From the NCBI RefSeq assembly GCF_018866245.1, contig NZ_CP076458.1:744001-808000 (forward strand): 64,000 nt of DNA, read 5' to 3'. Numbering within the stretch: the first letter of the stretch is position 1; each line of letters opens with the position of its first letter. Of this stretch, positions 17,389-26,165 are shown piece after piece. The notes under the pieces were generated by a model. It ran no database searches. It was not told the DNA's origin and saw only the letters and a program-made list of their open reading frames with translations. This DNA is from Novisyntrophococcus fermenticellae. GTDB lineage: Bacteria; Bacillota; Clostridia; Lachnospirales; Lachnospiraceae. A program made the translations under genes and the position numbers.

Positions 17389-17402
17389 TGAAAACGTTTG
17401 CA
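17389..17402. promoter_or_regulatory. LacI-family operator, site 2
   Basis: Identical to site 1 (TGAAAACGTTTGCA). It lies between the SelA-like gene stop and the AGE epimerase start. It may control a second internal promoter for the epimerase and transporter genes, or allow DNA looping with site 1, about 3 kb away. Confidence 0.65.
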
Positions 17403-17421
17403 TAAAAGTGGAGGAAGGTAT

Positions 17422-18675
17422 ATGACGGATTTTTACGAAAAAAATAAATCAACGTTAAAAAGGATTCTTATGGAAATTGAAGCAGAACTGTTGACGGACA
17501 ATGTAGCATTTTGGGAAGAGAGGATATGCGACAGGAATTACGGTGGTTTCTTACAAGGATATAATCGTTACGGAGAGCTTACGGATACGGATAAATACGG
17601 CTGGTTCGTAGGTCGTACTATGAGCACCTTTGCATCTCTTTACCATCAGGTGGAGCAGAAACCATTGTGGCTGGAGATTGTAAAAGCCGGACGTGAATAT
17701 ATGAAGGGCAGCTTTTGTGCCGGCAAAGGACGGTATAATTATCAGTTGAGCAGGCAGGGAAGCGTGAAGAAAGGAACCACTTCCATTTTTACAGACGTTT
17801 TTGCTGTGGAGGGACTTCATGAATATTTACAGTGTATGGAAGGGGAACAGAGGGCAGAAGGGTTAAAACATATAGAAAGTCTAAGTGACATCCTCTTCAG
17901 CAATATGCAGAACCCGCAAATTCTGTTACGGGAGGGCATAAGAGAGGGATTTCAAAAGCATGCTATATGTTTTATGCAGACCTTGGTGGCATTGAAAAGC
18001 AGGACTGCTTTCGGCAATCGCTATAGGGATATTCTAACGCAGTGTGTAGAAAAGACCTTATACGAATTTGCCAGTGATACATACCAGGCACCATTCGAAA
18101 ATATTGGAACAGATGGAAAACCCAAACTAGAAAAGGAAGGGAGGATAATTGATCCAGGACATACGATGGAGGCATTATGGTTTTCCATGGAAGCTGGTAA
18201 AGAATGTGATAATAAAAGCTATATTGAAAGGGCACAGATGGTGCTTGATTGGGTAATTGATCGCGCATATGATGAGGAATTTGGAGGGTTTTATCAACAC
18301 GTCGATATTGACGGAGCAGTTAAAGACAAGGAGTTTCTGGAGAACTCATATGCAGGCAGACCGGTTGCCTGGAATGATAAGGTGTGGTGGGTGCAGGCAG
18401 AAAGCCTGAATGCGTTATTGATGAGTGCGCTCTATAACGAAAATGAAAGGCATTTTTCTTATTTCTTAAAGCAGTATGACTATGTAGAGCAATACTTTCG
18501 TGATAAGGAGTACGGGGAGTGGTTTGGTTTGCTAAAAAGAGATGGGAGCATTTTATCTGATGAGAAAGGGTTTGAGCTTAAAGGGCCTTACCATGTGCCC
18601 AGATGTCTGATGACTATGAAATTATTGATTACAGAGTACATTAAAAAAGGAGAAGCGTATGAAAAGAAAGCTTAG
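17422..18675 (+). CDS. AGE-family (N-acylglucosamine 2-epimerase-like) protein
   Basis: ATG 17422 follows GGAGGAAGG. The 417-aa protein has the alpha/alpha-barrel patterns of AGE epimerases: NYGGFLQGYNRYGE, YGWFVGRTMSTFA, DPGHTMEALWFSMEAG with the catalytic-type His, EFGGFYQHVD and KVWWVQAESLNALL. These enzymes epimerise or isomerise amino sugars or mannose-type sugars. Its 3' end overlaps the start of the binding-protein gene by 17 bases, so it belongs to the importer operon. Confidence 0.85.
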   Translation: MTDFYEKNKSTLKRILMEIEAELLTDNVAFWEERICDRNYGGFLQGYNRYGELTDTDKYGWFVGRTMSTFASLYHQVEQKPLWLEIVKAGREYMKGSFCAGKGRYNYQLSRQGSVKKGTTSIFTDVFAVEGLHEYLQCMEGEQRAEGLKHIESLSDILFSNMQNPQILLREGIREGFQKHAICFMQTLVALKSRTAFGNRYRDILTQCVEKTLYEFASDTYQAPFENIGTDGKPKLEKEGRIIDPGHTMEALWFSMEAGKECDNKSYIERAQMVLDWVIDRAYDEEFGGFYQHVDIDGAVKDKEFLENSYAGRPVAWNDKVWWVQAESLNALLMSALYNENERHFSYFLKQYDYVEQYFRDKEYGEWFGLLKRDGSILSDEKGFELKGPYHVPRCLMTMKLLITEYIKKGEAYEKKA

Positions 18676-19924
18676 TATCATGAAAAAGAGCTTGGCTGTT
18701 GTGACGGTTTTAGGAATGGCTGCTGGATTATTAGCTGGTTGTGGAAAAGGTAATACTTCGGAAACAGGCAATGATGGAGTTGCTACCATTGAGTGGTGGA
18801 CGCCCAACTGGGATGAAGTAGAGAGCCGGGAGATGGTAGAAGAATTTGAAAAGGAACACAAGAATATTAAGGTAGAGCTGGTAATTACCGATTGGGATAC
18901 TTACAAAAGTAAGATTAGTACCGCTATCAGTGCCAATGGAGCACCGCAGCTATTTACAATTCTATTAACGGATGTTGCACCCTTTGCAAAGAAAGACCTG
19001 CTGGAACCATTAGATCGTTATGAGGAAACGGGCATAGATTTTTCGGATATTCTGACACCGGCATTAGATATTACCACGATAGATAATGAAATTTATGGAG
19101 TACCATTTCGATATGATGGATCTGGGATTTATTACAATGTAGATTTGTTAAGCAAAGCTGGTTATGACGAATTTCCAACCAATTGGGATACGATGGCCAA
19201 GATGGCAAAAGAACTGACGAGTGGGGAGGTATACGGATTTGCTTGGCCGCTCGGTAATCAGGCCAATGCAGTAACCAGATTGATACAGCAGCTCTATACC
19301 TATGATGGTGATGTATTAAATGAAGATGAGACCGAATGTATGTTAAACAGTGATGCAAGTAAGAGAGCACTGACGAATATTGTGAGTTCTATTGAGGAGG
19401 GCTATGCATCTCCAAGCAGTGCAGAGATTGACAACACGAAGATGCGTGAAATGTTTGGGTCTGGTCAATTGGCATTTAATTTTACCGGTCCCTTTGACAT
19501 CGAAACTCTGAAAGAAGATTATCCGGATTTGAATTTTAAGACGGCAGTAATTCCCGGTAATGGAGGGATGGGATGCACTACAGCCAATGGATGGAGTGTG
19601 GCAATGGCAAAGAAAGCGGATAATAAGGATGCGGCAGCTAAGTTTCTGGCCTATATTACACAGCCGGAGAATCAGGCCAGGTTAACGGACAGTTTTCCAG
19701 CCAGCAAGACCGCAATGGAGATGGATCAGTTTGCAAGCGAAGAAATGACTCCTTTTATCGAACAGCTTAATAATTCCAGGCCAGAGCCGGTCTATGATAA
19801 TTGGGCAGAGATGGAACCGATTATCTATGAATACATGCAAAATGCAGTTTCTGGTAAGATGACAGTGGATGAGGCATGTGAGGGAATGACAAATGATATC
19901 AATACATTACTGGGATTTCACTAA
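18659..19924 (+). CDS. ABC sugar transporter substrate-binding lipoprotein
   Basis: A 421-aa family-1 extracellular solute-binding protein. The signal peptide ends in the lipobox LLAGC with Cys28. Typical patterns follow: TIEWWTPNWDEVESREMVEEF, VPFRYDGSGIYYN, ANGWSVAMAKKADNKDAAAKFL. A second in-frame ATG at 18680 is possible. It binds a sugar or oligosaccharide outside the membrane for the two permeases that follow. No ATPase gene lies in the cluster, so a shared MsmK-type ATPase is likely. Confidence 0.92.
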   Translation: MKRKLSIMKKSLAVVTVLGMAAGLLAGCGKGNTSETGNDGVATIEWWTPNWDEVESREMVEEFEKEHKNIKVELVITDWDTYKSKISTAISANGAPQLFTILLTDVAPFAKKDLLEPLDRYEETGIDFSDILTPALDITTIDNEIYGVPFRYDGSGIYYNVDLLSKAGYDEFPTNWDTMAKMAKELTSGEVYGFAWPLGNQANAVTRLIQQLYTYDGDVLNEDETECMLNSDASKRALTNIVSSIEEGYASPSSAEIDNTKMREMFGSGQLAFNFTGPFDIETLKEDYPDLNFKTAVIPGNGGMGCTTANGWSVAMAKKADNKDAAAKFLAYITQPENQARLTDSFPASKTAMEMDQFASEEMTPFIEQLNNSRPEPVYDNWAEMEPIIYEYMQNAVSGKMTVDEACEGMTNDINTLLGFH

Positions 19925-19944
19925 GCAAATAAGAAAGGAAAAAA

Positions 19945-20814
19945 ATGAAGAAGAAAGTGTTGACAAAGGATGAAAGAAAAGCAATCCCCTTTGTGTTACC
20001 AGGGCTGCTCGCAACAGCAATATTGATTGTATACCCGTTGTTTTACATTTTCAGGATGAGTTTTACTTATAATTCGCAGGCCGGCAAATTTGTCGGTTTG
20101 CAGAATTACACAAGACTCTTTGTCAATCCGCAATTTACGCAGACAGTATTGAATACGATAAAATGGACATTGGCAACAGTGATCTTCTCTTTTTTGCTGG
20201 GAACCTTGTATGCCATGTTGATTCATCGCAAGGGAATTAAGTGCAAAGGGGTTTGGCGAAGCGCAATTTTTATTGCATGGATTATACCTGGTGTAGTGAA
20301 GGCAACGGCCTGGAAGTGGCTGTTAACAACCGGCGGGGGGATGGCAAATCATATTTTGCAGCAAATAGGAATTATCAGTAAGCCAATTCCGTGGCTGACC
20401 AGCCCGAAGTTCGCCATGCTGTCAATTATCATTGTGCAGGTGTGGGCCTGTGCTCCTTATGTCATGTTGATGGTAACAGCCGGGCTGCAGCAATTACCCG
20501 CTGATTTATATGAAAGTGCTGAGCTGGATGGAGCCGGGTGGTGGCAAAAGACCAGCAAAATTACAATTCCATTGCTAAAGGATATTAGTTTTATTTGTAT
20601 CTTGATGCTATTGGTATGGGCGATTAATGAATTTTCTCTGATTTGGATCATGACTTCCGGCGGGCAGCAGACGACGACATTGTCTTTATTGGTTTATAAT
20701 CAATTCAAGGTCTTGAATCTCAATGCAGCATCGGCGAGTGCGGTTATGCAATTACTGGTGACAATGATTTTTGCTGTGCTTTATGTCAAGTCTGTGAGCA
20801 AGGAGGATGAGTAA
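19945..20814 (+). CDS. ABC sugar transporter permease (MalF type)
   Basis: A 289-aa protein with six predicted membrane helices and the EAA loop YESAELDGAGWWQKTSKITIP, which docks the ATPase. The N-terminus FVLPGLLATAILIVYPLFY is typical of the MalF/UgpA family. It overlaps the next permease gene by 8 bases. Confidence 0.92.
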   Translation: MKKKVLTKDERKAIPFVLPGLLATAILIVYPLFYIFRMSFTYNSQAGKFVGLQNYTRLFVNPQFTQTVLNTIKWTLATVIFSFLLGTLYAMLIHRKGIKCKGVWRSAIFIAWIIPGVVKATAWKWLLTTGGGMANHILQQIGIISKPIPWLTSPKFAMLSIIIVQVWACAPYVMLMVTAGLQQLPADLYESAELDGAGWWQKTSKITIPLLKDISFICILMLLVWAINEFSLIWIMTSGGQQTTTLSLLVYNQFKVLNLNAASASAVMQLLVTMIFAVLYVKSVSKEDE

Positions 20815-21660
20815 TGGGATGAGTGCTTCAAAAAGAAAAAATATATTTCTGAATATAGTTGTTTACATGCTGCTTATTGCTGTTGTTGTATTTACATTAA
20901 TACCAATCGGCTGGGTGTTTTCTACATCTGTTAAACCAGCGAATGAGATATTCGCCAGGGTTCCCCGATGGATTCCAAACAATGTGACCTTTCAAAATTA
21001 TCAGGATGTACTGTTTGACAGCGGAATTCCCAACGCATTTAAAAACAGTTTTTTAGTTGGACTGATGAGTACGTTCATGGCCCTGGTTCTGGGGGGAGTG
21101 CGGGTTATGCTTTTGCCAGATTCAAGTTTCGGGGAAGCAAGTTTTTTTCTCTGTTTATGTTAATCAGTCAGATGCTGCCGTTGACGGTATTGATGATACC
21201 TATGTTCTATATGGAAAATGCAGTCGGGCTGGTGGATACGAAGATTGGGCTGGCGATTGCTCATCTGGCGATTAGCTTACCGCTAGTAACCTGGATGGCA
21301 AAGGGATATTTTAAAGGGATTCCCAAAGAAATAGAAGAAGCTGCAATTGTAGATGGCTGTTCTACCTTTAAGGTAATCCGGTTAATCATTATCCCGTTGT
21401 TGAAACCGGCACTTGCGGCAACCGGAATCTATGCATTCATTTCCTCCTGGAATGAATTCGCATTAGCAAATGTGTTGACCAGAAGCCCCAACAGTGCAAC
21501 GGTGCCCATCATGTTAAATGAATTCTCTTCATTTTTCAAGGTGGATTGGGGGCAGACTATGGCAGCCGCGATGTTGATTACCATCCCGATTGTTGCTGTG
21601 TTTATGATTTTTCAGAAGCAATTTGTAGAAGGCCTGGCGAGCGGAGCCGTGAAGGGCTAA
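20807..21660 (+). pseudogene. ABC sugar transporter permease (MalG type), frameshifted
   Basis: The first frame encodes the N-terminal half to ...FMALVLGG and then goes out of frame. The correct continuation SAGYAFARFKFRG... is in another frame and leads into the 21157-21660 part with the EAA loop EEAAIVDGCSTFKVIRLIII. The switch falls at a run of six G (21091-21096); seven G would give an intact permease of about 284 aa. Either the importer is disabled, the run is slippage-prone, or it is a base-count error. Confidence 0.85.
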
Positions 21661-21690
21661 TGTTAAAAAATATATGGAGGTAAAGTAGAG

Positions 21691-22158
21691 ATGAGTGAAA
21701 CAGGAAAAAGAGTGGAAGAATTAGGCATTAAGCTGCCGGTACGTAACCGAAAGGGAAGCGGTGCGGTGGATGCTGTACTGCATGAGGATATGTTATATTT
21801 GTCCGCCCATCTTCCGGTTAATGAGGAAGGAGTACCAGTTTTTCAGGGGAAGGTTGGTGATACGGTGGACATAGATTCTGCCTATCAGGCAGCCCGTCTT
21901 TGTGGGCTGAATATGCTGGCGACTATTAAGGAATATATTGGGGAGCTGGATCGCGTGGATTATTTCGTCAAAGCCCTAGGGTTGGTGAATAGTGCCGGCG
22001 ATTTTTCAAGCCAGCCGGCGGTAATGAATGGATTCTCGGACTTGATGGTTGAGGTATTTGGGAAACGCGGTCAGCATGCAAGATCCGCCATGGGGGCATA
22101 TGCTTTGCCGGAACAGGTACCGATAGTGGTTGAAGCGATTGTCAAAATCAGAAAATAA
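21691..22158 (+). CDS. RidA-family protein, first copy
   Basis: A 155-aa YjgF/YER057c/UK114-fold protein: MLYLSAHLPVNEEGVPVFQGKVG, AARLCGLNMLATIKEYIGELDRVDYFVK, and ARSAMGAYALPEQVPIVVEAIVKI with the family Arg (ARSA). RidA proteins hydrolyse reactive enamine or imine intermediates made by PLP enzymes, which fits the SelA-like enzyme in the cluster. It is followed 19 bases later by a paralogue. Confidence 0.88.
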   Translation: MSETGKRVEELGIKLPVRNRKGSGAVDAVLHEDMLYLSAHLPVNEEGVPVFQGKVGDTVDIDSAYQAARLCGLNMLATIKEYIGELDRVDYFVKALGLVNSAGDFSSQPAVMNGFSDLMVEVFGKRGQHARSAMGAYALPEQVPIVVEAIVKIRK

Positions 22159-22177
22159 AGTTAAGGAGGTGTGAACG

Positions 22178-22648
22178 TTGGACAGCATTAATCAGATAAT
22201 AGATCAAGGGGTGGAAATTATCCCCAGATATAAAACAAAAAAAGGGATTGTCCTTATGCGCCAGGTGGGAAGCCTTTTATATGTATCCGGCCATGGACCG
22301 GAGGACCAGGCCAGTGGCAAGCCAATTTTTCAGGGACGGATCGGTGAAGAGCTTACGATAGAAGAAGGGTATAAAGCTGCGCGGGAATGTGCCATTATTA
22401 TTTTAGGAGCGCTAAAGGATACATTGGGTTCACTGGATCGTGTGGGACAGATTGTCAAAGCCTTTGGGCTGGTGAACTGTGGAAAAGATTTTTCTGATGT
22501 GAATCAGGTTTTTGATGGATTTTCTGATACCATCGTTGAGGTACTGGAAGAAAGAGGTTATCATGCCAGAACTGTTATGGGAACCAGAAATTTACCCAAT
22601 GGAAACATCCCAGTTGAGATAGAAGTAATCGTGTCCATCAGGGAATAA
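22178..22648 (+). CDS. RidA-family protein, second copy
   Basis: A 156-aa paralogue of the preceding gene with the same layout (LLYVSGHGPEDQ, FQGRIGEELTIEEGYKAAREC, HARTVMGTRNLPNGNIPVEIE). The start is TTG 22178 with AAGGAGGTG upstream. Tandem RidA paralogues in one catabolic operon suggest two different enamine or imine intermediates, or a heteromer (inference). Confidence 0.85.
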   Translation: MDSINQIIDQGVEIIPRYKTKKGIVLMRQVGSLLYVSGHGPEDQASGKPIFQGRIGEELTIEEGYKAARECAIIILGALKDTLGSLDRVGQIVKAFGLVNCGKDFSDVNQVFDGFSDTIVEVLEERGYHARTVMGTRNLPNGNIPVEIEVIVSIRE

Positions 22649-22699
22649 ATGGAAGTCATCGTAGTCATGGGGAATTCTAGTGTTAAAAGAGGAGAATGG

Positions 22700-23920
22700 A
22701 TGAAAATAATTTTGAAAAATGGAACTGTAATTGATCCTTCTCAGAAATTGAAAGAACAAAAAGATATTTTAATTGAAGATGGAACGATTGCAAAAATTGA
22801 AAAGAATCTTTCAGGAGATGAGTACACCAAGGTAATTGATGTGGCAGGAAATTATGTTGTTCCTGGACTGATTGATATGCATTGCCACATTTACCCGAGA
22901 TTTCCGGTGGAACCTGACGGTCTTCCGACGATTCACCCGGAAGCCCATATGTTTCAGAGTGGGGTGACGACTGCCGTGGATGCAGGAACCTGTGGAGTCA
23001 GAGATTTTATTAGATTCAAAGAAGAAATTATTGATCAATCCAGACTGCGGATTCTGGCCTTTATAAATATTGCAAGTGGAGGTATGGTGAATCTGGAGTC
23101 TGAGCAGGATATCCGCCAATTTACTCCACAGACAGCGGCAGCTATGGCCCGAGAATTTGATTCTGTGGTGGTTGGAATTAAGACGGCTCATTATTGGGTT
23201 GGGAAGCCATTTGATGACAAGCATCCGGCCTGGGAATCGGTGGATCAGACATTGGAGGCAGGGGTGCGTTGTAATAAAATGGCTATGTTTGATTTTCAGC
23301 CAAATTTACCGGAACGGACATATGAGGAATTGATTGGTGGAAAGATGCGTCCGGGTGATATTCATACGCATGTATACGCTCAACAGTTTCCGATATTGAA
23401 TGATAGAGGAAAGGTCAATCGCTTTATGTTTGAGGCGCGCGAGCGGGGAATCATTTTTGATTTGGGACATGGAGCCGGCAGCTTCTGGTTTAGAAATGCA
23501 GTTCCGGCTTATGAACAGGGATTTTATCCGGATACCATCTCCACAGATCTGTATCTTGATAATGTGGCGGGACCGGTGATTAATTTACTTCATATCATGT
23601 CCAAGTATCTATGTATTGGAATGCCTCTGGAAGAAATTATTTATCGTGTGACCAAAAGACCGGCGGAACTTCTCCGGCATGAGGAACTGGGGACTCTATC
23701 CATTGGCAGTCCGGCCGATGTAACAGTTCTTAGGATGGAACATGGGAATTACGGCTATGCGGATAGCGGGAAAGCAAGACTAAAGGGCGATAAGCGGTTA
23801 GAATGTCTGATGACAATCCGCGCCGGTGAAATCGTATATGATCCCATGGCACTTAGTATGCCCCAATGGGAAGAGGCACCAGAAATATACGGGACATCAC
23901 CAGGAGTCATTCAATTATAG
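22700..23920 (+). CDS. Amidohydrolase/deacetylase-family metallohydrolase (EF_0837 type)
   Basis: ATG 22700 follows AAGAGGAG; the upstream ATG 22649 is not preferred. The 406-aa TIM-barrel amidohydrolase has the HxH metal motif in GLIDMHCHIYP, a central GIKTAHYWVG lysine candidate, HTHVYAQQFP, DLGHGAGSF, and the late Asp in ISTDLYLDN. Members near SelA-like genes belong to the EF_0837/AHA_3915 group of unproven substrate. It probably opens or deacylates an amino-sugar derivative. Confidence 0.82.
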   Translation: MKIILKNGTVIDPSQKLKEQKDILIEDGTIAKIEKNLSGDEYTKVIDVAGNYVVPGLIDMHCHIYPRFPVEPDGLPTIHPEAHMFQSGVTTAVDAGTCGVRDFIRFKEEIIDQSRLRILAFINIASGGMVNLESEQDIRQFTPQTAAAMAREFDSVVVGIKTAHYWVGKPFDDKHPAWESVDQTLEAGVRCNKMAMFDFQPNLPERTYEELIGGKMRPGDIHTHVYAQQFPILNDRGKVNRFMFEARERGIIFDLGHGAGSFWFRNAVPAYEQGFYPDTISTDLYLDNVAGPVINLLHIMSKYLCIGMPLEEIIYRVTKRPAELLRHEELGTLSIGSPADVTVLRMEHGNYGYADSGKARLKGDKRLECLMTIRAGEIVYDPMALSMPQWEEAPEIYGTSPGVIQL

Positions 23921-23939
23921 AAAGCAATAGGAGAAAAGC

Positions 23940-24848
23940 ATGATATTAAACAACAAAGAGGAAATTCTCGATTTGACCAGAGCCTGGAAGGGGGAGCGGC
24001 TTCCCGATGGACGTCCGAAGGTAGAGGACGAACATCTAGAGAAGCTGCGTACAATGACACTGGAAGAGCTTTGGCTGCCCCTGTACGTGAAGGGATATCA
24101 GTTTCAATTTGAAGGTGATTTCAAGATTTTACATCCAGATACCAAGCTGGTAGGACGGGCAGTTACGTGTACCTTTGTCCCTACCAGACCGGATTTGGCA
24201 GAAGTAGTGGAGGAAGTTGGAGAAGATAATAAGTGGGAAGGAATGGGAAACCAGTGGGTTATTGATAATTTGGTGGAAGGCGATGTGGTAGTAGTCGACA
24301 TGTTTGATAAAGTCTATAACGGCACTTTCATTGGTGGGAATCTGACTACAGCCATTGCTGCGCATACCAAGACCGGTGGGGCAGTCATATGGGGCGGGAT
24401 TCGTGATACCGAGCAAATGAAGAAAAACGACAGTCAGGTTTATTACAGGGGAACCGATCCGACACCAATCAGGGAATGCCTCTTGACAGGATATAATACA
24501 CCGTGCAGAATCGGAAAGGGAGTATGCTTGCCGGGAGACATTGTAATGGGAACCAGTAGCGGCGTATTATTCATCCCGAGTCATCTGGTAGCAGAAGTAA
24601 TCAATGAAGCGGAAAAGACACATGCCAAGGATATTTTTGGGTTTGATGCAATCAGAGAAGGTAAATATACAACAGCACAGGTTGACAGTTCCGTGTGGAG
24701 TCAGGAGATGTTGGAGGATATGCTGGAGTTTATTAATGAAGATGAGAGATGCGCAAAATATAGGGTATTGGATTGGAGTCTGGAGTTGAATGCAGCAAAG
24801 GGAGATGAAGTGGCTTTGAAGGAAGTGTTAAAAACATGTCTGCGTTAA
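23940..24848 (+). CDS. RraA-family protein (aldolase-like)
   Basis: A 302-aa protein with the RraA/4-hydroxy-4-methyl-2-oxoglutarate aldolase fold: VGRAVTCTFVP, EGDVVVVDMFDKVYNGTFIGGNL, AVIWGGIRDTEQMKK (the G-G-x-R-D metal/substrate motif), CLPGDIVMGTSSGVLFIP. It is longer at both ends than RraA itself. In this cluster it probably cleaves or decarboxylates a 2-keto acid rather than regulating RNase E. Confidence 0.85.
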   Translation: MILNNKEEILDLTRAWKGERLPDGRPKVEDEHLEKLRTMTLEELWLPLYVKGYQFQFEGDFKILHPDTKLVGRAVTCTFVPTRPDLAEVVEEVGEDNKWEGMGNQWVIDNLVEGDVVVVDMFDKVYNGTFIGGNLTTAIAAHTKTGGAVIWGGIRDTEQMKKNDSQVYYRGTDPTPIRECLLTGYNTPCRIGKGVCLPGDIVMGTSSGVLFIPSHLVAEVINEAEKTHAKDIFGFDAIREGKYTTAQVDSSVWSQEMLEDMLEFINEDERCAKYRVLDWSLELNAAKGDEVALKEVLKTCLR

Positions 24849-24857
24849 GGAGATTTG

Positions 24858-25721
24858 ATGAATAAATATTTGGCGATTGATTTGGGAGGAACATATATTA
24901 AGTATACAATTTATGATGATACTTACAGGGCTTACACAAGTGGGTCTTTTCCTACACCAACAATACCGGAGTCCTTCTTAAGCAGTGTACTGGAACTCGT
25001 AGGACAGATGAAGCAGGAGCACAGGATTAATGGAGTTGCAATTAGTTCAGCTGGCTTTATTAATACCAGATCCGGCTGTAATAAAGACTTTAGTATCAGT
25101 GAAAATTTTACATCGTATAACATTCCTTCAGAGATAAAAAAGAAGTATACCCTTCCGGTTGTAATCGAAAATGACAGTAACTGTGCGGCCATCGGAGAAC
25201 AGATTGCGGGCTTGGGCAGACAGTATCAGGACTATTGTTTGCTGACGATTGGGACTGACATCGGTGGAGCCATAATACTGAATGGAGCACTGCGCAGGGG
25301 TTCACATTACAGGGCAGGAGAGGCGGGGCTGTCGCTGATCAGCAGGCAGGGTTATTGTTGGAAAAAAGCAGGTGGAACTTCACTCTTGGTGCAGAAAGTT
25401 TCGCAGGAGATACACCAGCAAATTGATGGTCGCTATGTGTTTGAGCATTTAGATGATGATAGAATTCTGCGGGCATACCAGGAATGGCTAGAAGGGGTTG
25501 CAGTGGTGGCTGTTAATTTGATTTTGATAATAGACCCACAAGCAGTTCTGATTGGGGGTGGCATATCGGAGCAAGGACAGTTTATAAACGACCTGCGTGG
25601 CCAGGTATTTGCCTTATGTCCACCTTTGGAAGGTGAGGTTGAAATAAAGGCGTGCCAGAATAAAAATGATGCAGGAAGAATTGGGGCATTAAGATTATTA
25701 TTTGAGGCTTTGGAAACTTAG
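24858..25721 (+). CDS. ROK-family sugar kinase-like protein
   Basis: ATG 24858 follows AAGGAGAT; a TTG lies 3 bases upstream. The 287-aa protein has the ATP-binding DLGGTYIKY, PVVIENDSNCAAIGE with the catalytic-type Asp, and LTIGTDIGGAII. The usual ROK zinc signature (GHxxx...CxCGxxGCxE) is absent; the region reads YRAGEAGLSLISRQGYCWKK instead. It could phosphorylate the imported amino sugar. It is the last gene of the catabolic cluster. Confidence 0.85.
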   Translation: MNKYLAIDLGGTYIKYTIYDDTYRAYTSGSFPTPTIPESFLSSVLELVGQMKQEHRINGVAISSAGFINTRSGCNKDFSISENFTSYNIPSEIKKKYTLPVVIENDSNCAAIGEQIAGLGRQYQDYCLLTIGTDIGGAIILNGALRRGSHYRAGEAGLSLISRQGYCWKKAGGTSLLVQKVSQEIHQQIDGRYVFEHLDDDRILRAYQEWLEGVAVVAVNLILIIDPQAVLIGGGISEQGQFINDLRGQVFALCPPLEGEVEIKACQNKNDAGRIGALRLLFEALET

Positions 25722-26165
25722 AAGCTGAGAGACCGTTTCAAGCTTTGTGTAAATACAAAGAACTGACAGAAGATATGTTAACCGTTATTTAAGGGCAGGG
25801 CCGATCTGTTTAGGTTCTGTCCTTACTTGCATTATACAAGAAATTTTTTGCATGCAAACTAAGTCTTTGGAAAAGGTGCATTTTATAGACTTCTGTTTTC
25901 CAGATATTCTTCAAAATAGATTTCCAGTTGGGAATGGATCTGGCCCCAATCCTGGCGGGGATATATCTAAAAGTAGCAGAAACATGGTGATTTTCTGGGC
26001 TTTTCATGATAATATAATGCTATAAAAAGATTATAATTATTAAGGACAAACTGAATAATTTTTTTAAGAGTATAATCGTCCTTTTTGAGAATCTGCTATG
26101 CTTATCAATGAACTTAGAGAATAATTGAAAGCTTGATATTTTAGAAATAGAGGAGGTGTTGATCA
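25722..26165. other. Intergenic region after the catabolic operon
   Basis: AT-rich and without a convincing gene. An imperfect AAGGGCAG...CTGTCCTT hairpin lies near 25791-25824 without a strong T run. The end carries AGAGGAGGTG, the ribosome site of the next gene. Confidence 0.5.

Noticed and set aside
25727..25789. Frame reading RPFQALCKYKELTEDMLTVI, similar to recombinase C-termini
   Set aside because: Only 20 residues, no neighbouring homology; not enough to call a remnant.
25810..26007. Minus-strand 65-aa open frame
   Set aside because: No ribosome site and no recognisable family. It could be a transposase scrap but the pattern is too weak.
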